This document shows, one piece after another, positions 37,959 through 47,043 of a DNA stretch of 64,000 bases (within the stretch, counting starts at the first letter, position 1; the number at the start of each line of letters is the position of its first letter). The notes below the pieces were generated by a model. It saw only the letters and a program-made list of their open reading frames with translations. It ran no database searches and was not told the origin of the DNA. This DNA is from Deltaproteobacteria bacterium (GTDB lineage: Bacteria > Myxococcota_A > UBA9160 > UBA4427): NCBI GenBank assembly GCA_016713665.1, contig JADJOR010000011.1, forward strand, positions 1-64,000, written 5' to 3'. The translations under genes and the position numbers were made by a program.

Positions 37959-39067
37959 TAGCGGACCGCGCTGCGACTCCCGTCGATCCGCAGGGCGGCA
38001 TCCGAGGCCGCGAGCGCGAGCACGGGATCCGCCGCCTCCTTCGCGTCCCGCACTTCGAGCCAGCACGCGCAGGCGACCTTGATCGCGTGCTCCTCGATCG
38101 AGCAGGCGGCGCGGTAGCGGATCTCGTCCCAGCTCTCGGCCGTCTTCGCGACCTCGTCGTCGACGCCGCTCGCGCGCGGGGTTCCGCCGTAGAGCGCGTG
38201 CAGCGCGACCGCGGCCTGAAAGGCGAAGCCGGCTCCCGCGCGGGCATCGGCCGGCATGAGGAAACGCGCGAGCCAGCGCACCGCGGCGGGAATCGTGATC
38301 GCGTGGGCGTAGGCGATCCGCGCCTCGGGATGGTCGAGATAGAGGCGCGCCGACGCCCGGACCAGGGCCGCGAGGGCTTCGTCGATCTCGTCTTCGGCGG
38401 GCAGGCGCGTCGTCTCGACGAGCGCCCGGTAGGGCGCGAAGGCCTCGAGCCGCCCGACGGCTTCGACGAAGGACTCACCCCGCTCTGGACCGACCGGGAC
38501 GACCGAAGCCCGAGCGAGGCCGTCGGCGAGCTCGCTCCCGCACGCTGCCGCCGCCGAGCCTGCCGCCGATGTCGACGCTCCCGCCCCCGCCCGCGCCCCG
38601 GGCACGCCAGGCAGCGGCCGATCCCGCACCACCCAGTACGCGAGCCCCCGGGCCAGCTCGCGCCGCGAGAGCGGGCTGTCCTCCCGCTCGAGGGCCCGCA
38701 TCGCGTGCACCGTCCTCAGCAGCCCGTGCCCGGCTGCGGCGAAGAGCCCGGGCAGGAGCGACGGCACGACCTCGCGCACACACGCCCGCCAATCCGCCTG
38801 CTCGAGGCGCGCCTCGAAGGTCGCGACCCAGTCGGCCGCCCGGGCGAAGTCGCCGCGGGCCGCGCCCTGCTCGGTCGGCGCGAGCACGCGCCCCGGGCCC
38901 GCCGGCGGCAGCCGCGGCGCGTAGCGATCGACGAAGGCGGGGATCAGGGCCTGATGGCCGAGGTCGACGAGGGCCTGGGCGGCCATCGGGCCGTGATTCG
39001 CGAGGCCGCCCCCGTACTCGAGGTCGACGAGATGGAATCGCTCGAGGGCTTCGTCGAAATTGCTCAT
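37955..39067 (-). CDS. questin oxidase-like (DUF4243) protein
   Basis: The 370-residue protein begins MSNFDEALERFHLVDLEYGG and has NHGPMAAQALVDLGHQALIP then AFVDRYAPRL, the N-terminal pattern of the questin-oxidase-like family known from fungal anthraquinone pathways and some bacteria. Scattered His and Trp-rich helices follow, with an Ala-rich low-complexity insert near residues 155-180. Cofactor and substrate are unknown to me. It converges with the desaturase and is divergent from mrp. Confidence 0.65.
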   Translation of the reverse strand: MSNFDEALERFHLVDLEYGGGLANHGPMAAQALVDLGHQALIPAFVDRYAPRLPPAGPGRVLAPTEQGAARGDFARAADWVATFEARLEQADWRACVREVVPSLLPGLFAAAGHGLLRTVHAMRALEREDSPLSRRELARGLAYWVVRDRPLPGVPGARAGAGASTSAAGSAAAACGSELADGLARASVVPVGPERGESFVEAVGRLEAFAPYRALVETTRLPAEDEIDEALAALVRASARLYLDHPEARIAYAHAITIPAAVRWLARFLMPADARAGAGFAFQAAVALHALYGGTPRASGVDDEVAKTAESWDEIRYRAACSIEEHAIKVACACWLEVRDAKEAADPVLALAASDAALRIDGSRSAVRY

Positions 39068-39228
39068 CGATCGGGATCCTGGCCGGGCGCCGGGCGCTCG
39101 CAGCACGGCGGATGGGGTGGGGCGAACGAGCGGAACGCGCGGGGGCGAGCGTAGCGGGCGGCGCGGCCGGCGTGCGCGTCGGGCCCGTTCCCAGCTGCTA
39201 ACCTGCGGCCTCTCGAAAGGACATCCCC

Positions 39229-40341
39229 ATGACCGAACCGCTGCGCCCGAGCCAGGTGCTCGACGCCCTGCGTCCCATCGTCGACCCCGATTTCCAGAAG
39301 AGCATCGTCGACCTCGGCTTCATCAAGGACCTGAAGATCGAGGACCGGCACGTCTCGTTCGCGATCGAGCTCACGACGCCGGCCTGCCCGGTCAAGGCCG
39401 AGTTCGAGCGCGCCGCCCGCGAGCGGGTCGGCGCGATCCCCGGCGTCGGGAACGTCGCGGTGACGATGACGGCCAATACCCGCCAGGCCGCCCGGGGCGC
39501 GGGCGGGGGCAGCCAGATGGCGAGCCTGCCCGGGGTCCGGAACATCATCGCCGTCGCCTCCGGCAAGGGCGGCGTCGGCAAGAGCACGACCGCGATCAAC
39601 CTCGCGCTGACCCTGCGCGACCGTGGGGCCAAGGTCGGTGTCCTCGACGCCGACGTCTACGGCCCGTCGCTGGCGCTCCTGACGGGCGCCCACGGCCGCC
39701 CCGACACGACGCCCGATCGCAAGATCATGCCCCTCTACGCCCAGGGCCTGAAGCTGATGTCGATGGCCTTCTTCATGACCGACGACTCGCCGGTCATCTG
39801 GCGCGGCCCGATGGTCCACGGGCTCATCAAGCAGTTCCTGACCGACGTGAAATGGGGCGAGCTCGATTATCTCGTCGTCGACATGCCGCCCGGGACCGGC
39901 GACGCGGCGCTGACGTTGACCCAGATGGCGCCGCTCTCCGGGGCCGTGATCGTGACGACGGCGAACGATCTCTCGCTGATCGACGCGCGCAAGGGGCTCC
40001 AGATGTTCGAGAAGGTCGGCGTCCCGATCCTCGGCATCGTCGAGAACATGTCGTTCTTCACGCCCCCCGAGCTGCCCGATCGCAAGTACTACTTGTTCGG
40101 CCAGGGCGGCGGCGAGCGCGTGGCCAGGGAGCTCGGCGTCGAGTTCCTGGGCGAGGTCCCGATCGATCCGCGCGTCGCGACCGACGGCGACGTCGGGCGA
40201 CCGATCGTCGTCAGCGAGCCCGACTCGCCGTCGGCGGTCGCGTTCCGGGACATCGCCGGGAAGATCGCGCGCAAGGTCGCACGGCTCGCGATCGAGAGCC
40301 CGCCCGTCGCCGACGCCAACATCACGTGGGTGAAGCACTGA
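39229..40341 (+). CDS. mrp: Mrp/NBP35-family Fe-S carrier ATPase (no CxxC)
   Basis: The 370-residue protein has a MIP18/DUF59 domain (about 1-85, IVDPDFQKSIVDLGFI) with Cys in TPACPVK, then a deviant Walker A ASGKGGVGKSTTAINLA (about 110-126), DADVYGPSLALLTG and VVDMPPGTGDAALTLTQ. Mrp proteins load Fe-S clusters on targets. The usual CPxC after ENMS is missing: here ENMSFFTPPELPDRKYYLFG, a variant I recall from cyanobacterial-type Mrp. It is transcribed divergently from the questin-oxidase-like gene. Confidence 0.9.
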   Translation: MTEPLRPSQVLDALRPIVDPDFQKSIVDLGFIKDLKIEDRHVSFAIELTTPACPVKAEFERAARERVGAIPGVGNVAVTMTANTRQAARGAGGGSQMASLPGVRNIIAVASGKGGVGKSTTAINLALTLRDRGAKVGVLDADVYGPSLALLTGAHGRPDTTPDRKIMPLYAQGLKLMSMAFFMTDDSPVIWRGPMVHGLIKQFLTDVKWGELDYLVVDMPPGTGDAALTLTQMAPLSGAVIVTTANDLSLIDARKGLQMFEKVGVPILGIVENMSFFTPPELPDRKYYLFGQGGGERVARELGVEFLGEVPIDPRVATDGDVGRPIVVSEPDSPSAVAFRDIAGKIARKVARLAIESPPVADANITWVKH

Positions 40342-40384
40342 TCGCCGGCGCCGGGCGAGCGCGGAATCGCGCCGGCGCTCGCGC

Positions 40385-41188
40385 CTACTGCGGCTTCGAG
40401 CCGTGGAGCATGTCCGGATAGAGGATCGGCGCCGGACCGACCGGGCCCTCGGCGCTCTTCTTCGTGTAGTCGTCGTAGGAGAGCCGCTCGACCTCGAGAC
40501 CGCCGGGCAACGCGAAGAACGCGTCCGGCATCTCGAGATTGAAGCCCCAGCTCGAGTAGTCGATCTTCACCGTCTGCGCCCCGCCGCGCACGAAGGTCTC
40601 GACCCGCAGCGGCACCCCGGGCTCGCCCTTCGAGACCCAGGCGGTCCGCCGGCCCGCGTCGTCGGTGACCCGCCAGACCTCGACGTCGACGCCCGAGAGC
40701 TTCGCGTCCTCGACCTTCTCGCCCCCCGCCTCGCGGATCTCGCGCTGCTCGAAGGCGAAGGGCCGCGCCCGGCCCGCGTCCTCGGCGAGCGCCCCCGGCG
40801 ACCGCTCGACGTCGAGCGCCTGGCCCGTCAAACGATCGATCACGACATAACGATCGCCGTGGACGAGGGTCGCGACGGGATGGCCGCCGATCAGCGTCTC
40901 CGCCCGCATCGACGGGCCCTTCGACCAGTAGTGGATGATCCGGTAGCTCCCGATCCCCGAGACGAAGGCCGTCGCGTGCCAGGTCTCCGGCGTCCCGGAC
41001 GCCGTCGCAGCCGCCGTGGCCGTCTTCCCGGGTTCGTCTGCCTTCGCGGCCTTGTCCTCGGACCGTTGCGCCTCCGCGGACTTCTGGGCCAGCTCGGAGT
41101 CTTCGGCGGCATCACACGCCGTCCCGGCGAGTCCGACGCCCAACACGAGCCCGATCAGGAGTCCCGTCCATCGAAGCCGTCCGCTCAT
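40385..41188 (-). CDS. hypothetical lipoprotein, LolA-like outer-membrane sorting type possible
   Basis: The 267-residue protein has a signal peptide with lipobox LAGTAC (Cys at about 25), a charged Ala/Lys/Glu linker to about residue 70, then a beta-rich domain (HATAFVSGIGSYRIIHYWSK, GDRYVVIDRLTGQALDVER, GEPGVPLRVETFVRGG). This pattern of an antiparallel half-barrel with repeated V/I-strands resembles LolA/outer-membrane lipoprotein sorting proteins, but I cannot confirm it. GGGAGGGACG precedes the ATG at 41188, which overlaps the upstream phosphodiesterase stop (ATGA). Confidence 0.72.
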   Translation of the reverse strand: MSGRLRWTGLLIGLVLGVGLAGTACDAAEDSELAQKSAEAQRSEDKAAKADEPGKTATAAATASGTPETWHATAFVSGIGSYRIIHYWSKGPSMRAETLIGGHPVATLVHGDRYVVIDRLTGQALDVERSPGALAEDAGRARPFAFEQREIREAGGEKVEDAKLSGVDVEVWRVTDDAGRRTAWVSKGEPGVPLRVETFVRGGAQTVKIDYSSWGFNLEMPDAFFALPGGLEVERLSYDDYTKKSAEGPVGPAPILYPDMLHGSKPQ

Positions 41189-42534
41189 CGTCCCTCCCCG
41201 CCGTCGTTTCTCTTCTTCTCGGGCCCGTCCGATTCCGGACGCGCGTCGCCGAGCTGTGTCAGTCCCTCGATCGGGACGCCCTTCATCTGCTCGGGCACCG
41301 GCAGCCCGAGCAGGCGCAGGACCGTCGGTGCGACCTGCAGCGCGGAGACCCGCCCGAGCGAGGTCCCGTTCCGCACGCCGCGCCCGTAGGCCACGAGCAG
41401 CGCCGCCATCTCGGGCTCGCTCGGCGCGTAGCCGTGGAAGCCCTCGATCAGGCTCGTCGAGGTCACGATCGCCGTGCCGATCGGCGCGCGCACGACGACG
41501 TCGCCGAAGCGCGGGTTCGCGACGTGCCAGTCGGCCGGGGCCCGATCGCGCCGCCAGGCCTCGAGCCCCGCCTCGCGCACGATCGCCACGATCCGATCGA
41601 GATCCCGGGGCGTGCGGCGCGAGGGTCCCGCCACGATCGACGCGAAGCCGCCGATCCCGAACGTCTTCGCCCGCACACCGCGCCGGCGCAGCTCGGTCCC
41701 GAGATTGACGCGGGTCTTCGCGCCGACCATGCCGTGATCCGACACGAAGATCAGCGTCGTCGACGCGAAGAGGCCGCGGGCCTCGAGCTCGCGGACGAGG
41801 CGTGCGATCTCGCGATCCTGGGGCGCGAGCGCCGCGGCGACGGAGGGCGCGCCGGGGCCGTCCTCGTGGCCGGCGTGGTCGGCGCCGTGGAACCAGCAGG
41901 TGATCAGACGCGGCCGCTTCGCCGGATCGCGCAGCGCGAGCCAGCGCAGGATCTGGTCGACCTTCGTCTTTTCGAGCGTCCGGGCCGAGAAGCGGCGCGT
42001 CTCCCGGGGCCCGGGTCCGCGCGCCCAGGGGCCTTCGGAGCCCACCCAGTAGAACGAAGCGGTCGGGAGCCCGGCGCGCTCGGCGATCGACCAGATCGGC
42101 TCCGACTCGATCCAGGCATGGATCGCCTTGCGATCGAAGGTCCCTCGCACGGGATCCTCGAAGTTGTTGTTCACGACGCCGTGGACCTCGGGATGGACGC
42201 CGGTCGCGAGGCTCACGTGGTTCGGGAACGTATTCGACGGGCTGACCGGCTCGAGCGCCTCGGCGCGAGCCCCGCGGCGCGCGAGCGCGAGCAGGCTCGG
42301 CAGCTGCGCCTCGGTCAGGTCGGCGGGGCGCGTGCCGTCGAGGGAGACGAGCACGACGGTCGGCGGCCCTTCGGCCGCGGCGATCGCCGCCGGGTCTGCC
42401 GCACTCTCCTCCGCCCGGGCGAAGCGCGCCCGCGCCGCGAGCAGTCCGAGCGCGAGCACGCCCAGCGCGAGGGCGAGCGATGCAGCCACACCGAGCTTCG
42501 AAATCGGGCGACGGGCGGGCGCGGGGCGATTCAC
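41185..42534 (-). CDS. nucleotide pyrophosphatase/phosphodiesterase (alkaline phosphatase superfamily)
   Basis: The 449-residue exported protein has a signal anchor (about 13-40) and the NPP-type core: VSLDGTRPADL (metal Asp), PVSPSNTFPNHVSLATG with the catalytic Thr, HGADHAGHEDG and FVSDHGMVGA. Such enzymes hydrolyse phosphodiester or pyrophosphate bonds of nucleotides or lipids outside the cytoplasm. It is coupled to the downstream lipoprotein gene and divergent from thiD with a 40-base gap. Confidence 0.87.
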   Translation of the reverse strand: MNRPAPARRPISKLGVAASLALALGVLALGLLAARARFARAEESAADPAAIAAAEGPPTVVLVSLDGTRPADLTEAQLPSLLALARRGARAEALEPVSPSNTFPNHVSLATGVHPEVHGVVNNNFEDPVRGTFDRKAIHAWIESEPIWSIAERAGLPTASFYWVGSEGPWARGPGPRETRRFSARTLEKTKVDQILRWLALRDPAKRPRLITCWFHGADHAGHEDGPGAPSVAAALAPQDREIARLVRELEARGLFASTTLIFVSDHGMVGAKTRVNLGTELRRRGVRAKTFGIGGFASIVAGPSRRTPRDLDRIVAIVREAGLEAWRRDRAPADWHVANPRFGDVVVRAPIGTAIVTSTSLIEGFHGYAPSEPEMAALLVAYGRGVRNGTSLGRVSALQVAPTVLRLLGLPVPEQMKGVPIEGLTQLGDARPESDGPEKKRNDGGEGR

Positions 42535-42574
42535 GGGTGCGTTCTCCGGGGCGGGAACTTACCATGCGCGCTCC

Positions 42575-43420
42575 ATGCAGAGTGTGCTTTCGATCGCAGG
42601 CTCGGATCCGACCGGCGGCGCCGGCTTCCAGGCCGATTGCCAGGTCGCGGCGGCCCTCGGCGTCCACGCCGCGGCGGTGCCGACGGCGCTCACGATCCAG
42701 GACGGGCTGCGGGTCAAGCGCGTGCTGCCGGTCTTCCCGACCCTCGTCCTCGAGCAGCTGCGCGCGACGCTCGAGGCGCTGCGCCCGGACGCGATCAAGA
42801 TCGGCATGCTCGCGAGCGACGACGTCGTGCGGAACGTGCTGCTCGCCCTCGCGCCGTGGCCGGCCATCCCCGTCGTGATCGACCCCGTGCTCGCGGCGAG
42901 CGATGGGACGCTGCTGCTCGAGCGGCGGGCCTACGGTGCGCTGCGCGATCTGTTCCACGGGCGCACGCTGTTGACCCCGAACTGGCCCGAGGCGGAGATC
43001 CTGCTCGAGACGACGCTCCCGCGACGCGCCGACGGCGAGGCGGCGGCACGCGAGCTGCTCGTGCGCCACGACCTCGAGGCGGTCCTGCTGAAGGGCGGCC
43101 ATCTCGAGGGCGACGCGAGCGACCTGCTCGTGCGGCGCGTCGATCGCGGCGGGCCGAGCAGCGGGGCGGCCGGCGGGACGAGCGGAGCGGACGGCGAGCG
43201 CAAGCGCGGCGAGATCGTCGCCGAGTGGCTGCCCGGGGAGCGAATCCCGGGGCCTGCGGTCCACGGCACCGGCTGCGCGCTCTCGGCCGCGATCGCCGCC
43301 CATCTCGCCCGGGGCGAAACCGTGAAGGGCGCCGTCGTCGCCTCGCGGCGCTATGTGCGCGAGGCGATCCGCCGGGCCCATGCGCTGCCGAACGGCGCCC
43401 GCCTGCTGGCGTTCCGATGA
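42575..43420 (+). CDS. thiD: hydroxymethylpyrimidine (phosphate) kinase ThiD
   Basis: The 281-residue ribokinase-fold enzyme begins MQSVLSIAGSDPTGGAGFQA and includes QDGLRVKRVLPV, DAIKIGMLASDDVV, VIDPVLAASDG, LTPNWPEAEILL, VLLKGGHLEGDASD and HGTGCALSAAIAAHLA, the full HMP/HMP-P kinase pattern of thiamine synthesis. A Gly/Ser-rich insert near residues 188-205 (GGPSSGAAGGTSGADGERKR) is unusual and probably a surface loop. The next gene overlaps its stop by ATGA. Confidence 0.92.
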   Translation: MQSVLSIAGSDPTGGAGFQADCQVAAALGVHAAAVPTALTIQDGLRVKRVLPVFPTLVLEQLRATLEALRPDAIKIGMLASDDVVRNVLLALAPWPAIPVVIDPVLAASDGTLLLERRAYGALRDLFHGRTLLTPNWPEAEILLETTLPRRADGEAAARELLVRHDLEAVLLKGGHLEGDASDLLVRRVDRGGPSSGAAGGTSGADGERKRGEIVAEWLPGERIPGPAVHGTGCALSAAIAAHLARGETVKGAVVASRRYVREAIRRAHALPNGARLLAFR

Positions 43421-45231
43421 CGAGCGAGTCCCCCGCCTCGGTCTACCGGATCGGCGAAGACGGCGCGAAGGTGCAGGTCGCGTTCTGGCGCGGTCGGGCG
43501 GCGCTCGTCTCGAACCTGCGGCTCGCCTGCTTCGCGGTGCTCGCCCTCGTCGCGTGGCTCGCCTTCGGGACGCGCTCGCTCGCGGCGGCCTGGCTCGTGC
43601 TGCCGGGCATCGCCTTCGTCGCGCTCGTCGTGATCCACGACCGCGTGCTCGGGCGGGCGGCGCGGGCGCTTCGCATGGAGCGCTTCCACGGCGACGGGCT
43701 CGCCCGCCTCGAGCACCGCTTCGCAGGCCGCGGCGATCCCGGGCTGCGCTACCTCGACGCCGCCCATCCCTACGCCCGCGATCTCGATCTCTTCGGCGTG
43801 GGCTCCCTGTTCGAGCTGCTCGCCACGACCCGCACGCGCGAAGGCGGCGATCGCCTCGCCGGCTGGCTCCTCGAGGCGGCGCCGCCGGCGACGATCCGGG
43901 CGCGTCAGCAGGCCGTCGCCGAGCTGCGCGAGCGACTCGATCTGCGCCTCGCCCTCGCGCTCGCCGGCGGCAACGGCAACGGCAATGGCGAGGTTGAGGA
44001 TGCGAAGGCCGAGGCGGATCCGCTGCTCGAGAGCTGGGCCGGAACGGAACGGCGCACCCTGCCCCGCGCGCTCCCGTGGCTCGCGGCGGGCACCACCGCC
44101 CTGACACTCTCCGGCGTCGCCCTCTGGATCTGGAGCGGCTCGGGCCCGGTCCCGCTCGCCTTCGCGCTCGCACTCCAGGGCGGACTCGCGGCGGCGCTGC
44201 ACGGGCGGGTCGGTCCGGTGCTGCGGGCGGCACGCACGCCGGTGCAGGCGCTCGCGCGGATCGAGACGGTGCTCGCGTGCTTCGAGCGCGAGCGCTTCGG
44301 GTCGCCGCTGCTCGTCGCCCTCGGCGAATCCCTCGCCTCGACCGGACGGCTGCCCTCCGAGGAGCTGCGCCGGCTGCGGAGCCTGATCGATCGCCGCGAC
44401 GAGCGCGCGAACCAGTTCTTCGCCCCGATCGCCGCGCTGCTCTGCTGGGGCACCCACGTCGCCTGCGCCCTCGACCGCTGGCGGCTGCGCTGCGGTCCAC
44501 GGCTCGCGAGCTGGGTCGCAGCGGCGGCGGAGCTCGAAGCGCTGTGTGCCCTCGCCGGCTTCGCCTGGGAGAATCCCGAAGCGCCCTTCCCGGAGATCCG
44601 CGACGCGGGGCCGAGCTACGAAGCGACGGCCCTCGGCCATCCGCTGATCGCCCGCGAGCGGCGCGTGCGCAACGATCTGCGCCTCGGCGCGCAGCCCCAG
44701 GCCCTCGTCATGAGCGGCTCGAACATGTCCGGCAAGAGCACCTTCCTGCGCACCGTCGGCGTGAACGCCGTCCTCGCCCAGGCCGGCGCCCCCGTCGTCG
44801 CGGATCGCCTCGTCCTCTCGCCGCTCCGCCTCGCCGCGTCGATCCGCATCGTCGACTCCCTCGAGAAGGGCGAATCGCATTTCATGGCGGAGATCCTGCG
44901 CCTGCGGCAAGTCGTCGAGGTCGCCCGCGAGAGTCCGCCGGCCCTCTTCCTGCTCGACGAGATCCTGCACGGCACCAACTCCCACGACCGCCGGATCGGC
45001 GCCGAGGCGGTGATCCGCGGCCTCATCGACCACGGCGCGCTCGGCATCGTCACGACCCACGACCTCGCGCTGACCGAGATCGTGCCGTCGAGCGGGGGCC
45101 GCCTCGCGAACTTCCACTTCGAGGATCATCTCGAGGACGGCGCCATGCGCTTCGACTACCGGCTCCGCGAGGGCGTCGTCGCGAAGAGCAACGCCGTCGC
45201 CCTGATGCGCTCGGTCGGCCTCGACGTCTAG
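43417..45231 (+). CDS. membrane-anchored MutS-family ATPase
   Basis: The 604-residue protein has two hydrophobic regions (about residues 30-78 and 222-268), a helical core, and a C-terminal MutS ATPase domain with GSNMSGKSTFLRTVGVNAVL (Walker A, about 433-441), ALFLLDEILHGTN (Walker B) and IVTTHDLALTEI. It lacks the N-terminal mismatch-recognition domain of MutS and the Smr domain of MutS2. This matches a little-studied membrane-associated MutS-like family. An Asn/Gly run (GGNGNGNGE) sits in the core. Start overlaps thiD stop. Its role is unknown. Confidence 0.8.
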   Translation: MTSESPASVYRIGEDGAKVQVAFWRGRAALVSNLRLACFAVLALVAWLAFGTRSLAAAWLVLPGIAFVALVVIHDRVLGRAARALRMERFHGDGLARLEHRFAGRGDPGLRYLDAAHPYARDLDLFGVGSLFELLATTRTREGGDRLAGWLLEAAPPATIRARQQAVAELRERLDLRLALALAGGNGNGNGEVEDAKAEADPLLESWAGTERRTLPRALPWLAAGTTALTLSGVALWIWSGSGPVPLAFALALQGGLAAALHGRVGPVLRAARTPVQALARIETVLACFERERFGSPLLVALGESLASTGRLPSEELRRLRSLIDRRDERANQFFAPIAALLCWGTHVACALDRWRLRCGPRLASWVAAAAELEALCALAGFAWENPEAPFPEIRDAGPSYEATALGHPLIARERRVRNDLRLGAQPQALVMSGSNMSGKSTFLRTVGVNAVLAQAGAPVVADRLVLSPLRLAASIRIVDSLEKGESHFMAEILRLRQVVEVARESPPALFLLDEILHGTNSHDRRIGAEAVIRGLIDHGALGIVTTHDLALTEIVPSSGGRLANFHFEDHLEDGAMRFDYRLREGVVAKSNAVALMRSVGLDV

Positions 45232-45242
45232 GAGTCCCGTCC

Positions 45243-46976
45243 ATGTCCGCGATCCGCCCGTGCCGTGACCTCGCGAGGCCCCTCGCTCCGACGCTCGCCC
45301 TGCTCGTCTCGCTCGCGCTCGGAGCCTGTGCGAAGCCCCCCGCGGCCCCGCCGAACGCTGCGCAGAGCGCCGCCGCGGACGACGCCGCAAGCGGCGCCGC
45401 CGGTCCCCGCCCGCACGGCGGCCCTCGCGACCCTCGCGAAGCGAATGCCTGGTTCGCCGACGGCCGGCGCACCGTCGCCCGGGCCGCCCGCTACGTCGCC
45501 GGCGAGGCCCCGGCCCGCAACGTGATCCTCTTCGTCGGCGACGGCATGGGCGTCGCGACGGTGACGGCGGCGCGCATCCTCGAAGGTCAACGCCGTGGAG
45601 AGTCCGGCGAGGAGAACCGACTCGCGTTCGAGAACCTGCCGCATCTCGCCCTCGCGAAGACCTATACGACGGACTCCCAGGTTCCCGACTCCGCCGGCAC
45701 GATGACGGCCATGATGACCGGCGTGAAGACGAAGACCGGGGTCCTCGGCGTCGACGAGCGCGTCCGGCGCGGCCGTTTCGAGAGCGTGGCCGGGGCGCGT
45801 GTCCCGACGCTGCTCGAGGAGGCCGAGGACCGCGGCCTCGCGACCGGGATCGTGTCGACCGCGACGGTGACCCACGCGACGCCGGCCGGCTGTTATGCGC
45901 ACGTCCCGTTCCGCTTCTGGGAGGACGACTCGCGCGTCTCGCCGGAGGCCCGGGCGGCGGGCTTCCCGGACATCGCGCGCCAGCTCCTCGAGATGCCCCA
46001 CGGCGACGGCGTCGAGGTCGCCCTCGGCGGCGGGCGCAATCATTTCCGGCCGCCGAGCGAGCCCGATCCCGAGGATCCGACGGCGAAGGGCGGCCGCGTC
46101 GACGGCCGCGATCTCGTGCGCGAGTGGCAGACGGGGCGGCCGGGCTCGGCCTACGTCTGGAATCGCGACGGGCTCCGGCAGCTCGACCGCACGAAGACGA
46201 CGCGACTGCTCGGCCTCTTCGAGCCCGGCGACATGAAGTGGGAGGCCGAGCGGGCGGCGGACCGCGGCGGCGAGCCTTCCCTCGCCGAGATGACGGAGAT
46301 CGCGATCGAGCTGCTCTCCCGCGACCCCGACGGCTACTTCCTGATGGTCGAGGGCGGCCGCATCGACCACGGCCATCATGTCGGCAGCGCCTATCATGCC
46401 CTCACCGACACGATCGCCTTCTCCGACGCCGTCGCCGTCGCCCTCGCGAAGACGAGCCCGAAGGACACCCTCGTCGTCGTCACCGCCGACCACAGCCACA
46501 CGCTCACGATCTCGGGCTATGCGAAGCGCGGCAATCCGATCCTCGGCAAGGTCGTCGCCGTCGACTGGCTCTCCGAGAGCGACGACGCCCCCGGCCTCGA
46601 CGCCCTCGACCACCCCTACACGACCCTCTCCTACGCGAACGGCCCCGGCTACACGGGCGCCTCGAACGCCCAGCCCGAAGGGGCCCATCGCCTGCCCCAC
46701 GAGCCCTGCGAAGAGCGCCCGCCCTACGCGTGTCACTACCGCGGCATCGCGAAAGGCCGACCGGACCTCTCCGCCGTCGACACCACGCGCCCCGACTATC
46801 TCCAGGAGGCGACGGTCCCGATGTCCCAGGAGACCCACGGCGGCGAGGACGTTCCGGTCTTCGCCGGCGGGGCGCGGGCCGGTCTCTTCCACGGCGTCCG
46901 CGAGCAGAGCTACCTCTACCATGCGATGGTCGAAGCGCTCGGCTGGACCCGGGGCGGCGTCCCGGTGGAGCGCTGA
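45243..46976 (+). CDS. alkaline phosphatase (PhoA family), lipoprotein
   Basis: The 577-residue protein has a signal peptide with lipobox LALGAC (Cys about 29), then the alkaline phosphatase domain: ILFVGDGMGVATVTAARI, VPDSAGTMTAMMTG with the nucleophilic Ser at about 150, MVEGGRIDHGHHVGSAYH, VTADHSHTLT and SQETHGGEDVPVFA, the complete two-zinc/magnesium site. It releases phosphate from monoesters in the periplasm. It is likely co-transcribed with thiD and the MutS-like ATPase (11-base gap). A roughly 80-residue insert precedes the last zinc His. Confidence 0.9.
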   Translation: MSAIRPCRDLARPLAPTLALLVSLALGACAKPPAAPPNAAQSAAADDAASGAAGPRPHGGPRDPREANAWFADGRRTVARAARYVAGEAPARNVILFVGDGMGVATVTAARILEGQRRGESGEENRLAFENLPHLALAKTYTTDSQVPDSAGTMTAMMTGVKTKTGVLGVDERVRRGRFESVAGARVPTLLEEAEDRGLATGIVSTATVTHATPAGCYAHVPFRFWEDDSRVSPEARAAGFPDIARQLLEMPHGDGVEVALGGGRNHFRPPSEPDPEDPTAKGGRVDGRDLVREWQTGRPGSAYVWNRDGLRQLDRTKTTRLLGLFEPGDMKWEAERAADRGGEPSLAEMTEIAIELLSRDPDGYFLMVEGGRIDHGHHVGSAYHALTDTIAFSDAVAVALAKTSPKDTLVVVTADHSHTLTISGYAKRGNPILGKVVAVDWLSESDDAPGLDALDHPYTTLSYANGPGYTGASNAQPEGAHRLPHEPCEERPPYACHYRGIAKGRPDLSAVDTTRPDYLQEATVPMSQETHGGEDVPVFAGGARAGLFHGVREQSYLYHAMVEALGWTRGGVPVER

Positions 46977-47043
46977 CGCGCGGCTCGGTCGCGGACCCGG
47001 CGGACGACCGACGGGCGACGGACTTCGGAAGGAGTGGAATCGC

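Noticed and set aside
40385..44500. A 1371-residue minus-strand reading frame
   Set aside because: Only its last 267 codons (from 41188) have a signal peptide, ribosome-binding site and normal composition. The rest lies across the phosphodiesterase, thiD and the MutS-like gene and is Arg/Ala-rich, as expected of a GC-rich shadow frame.
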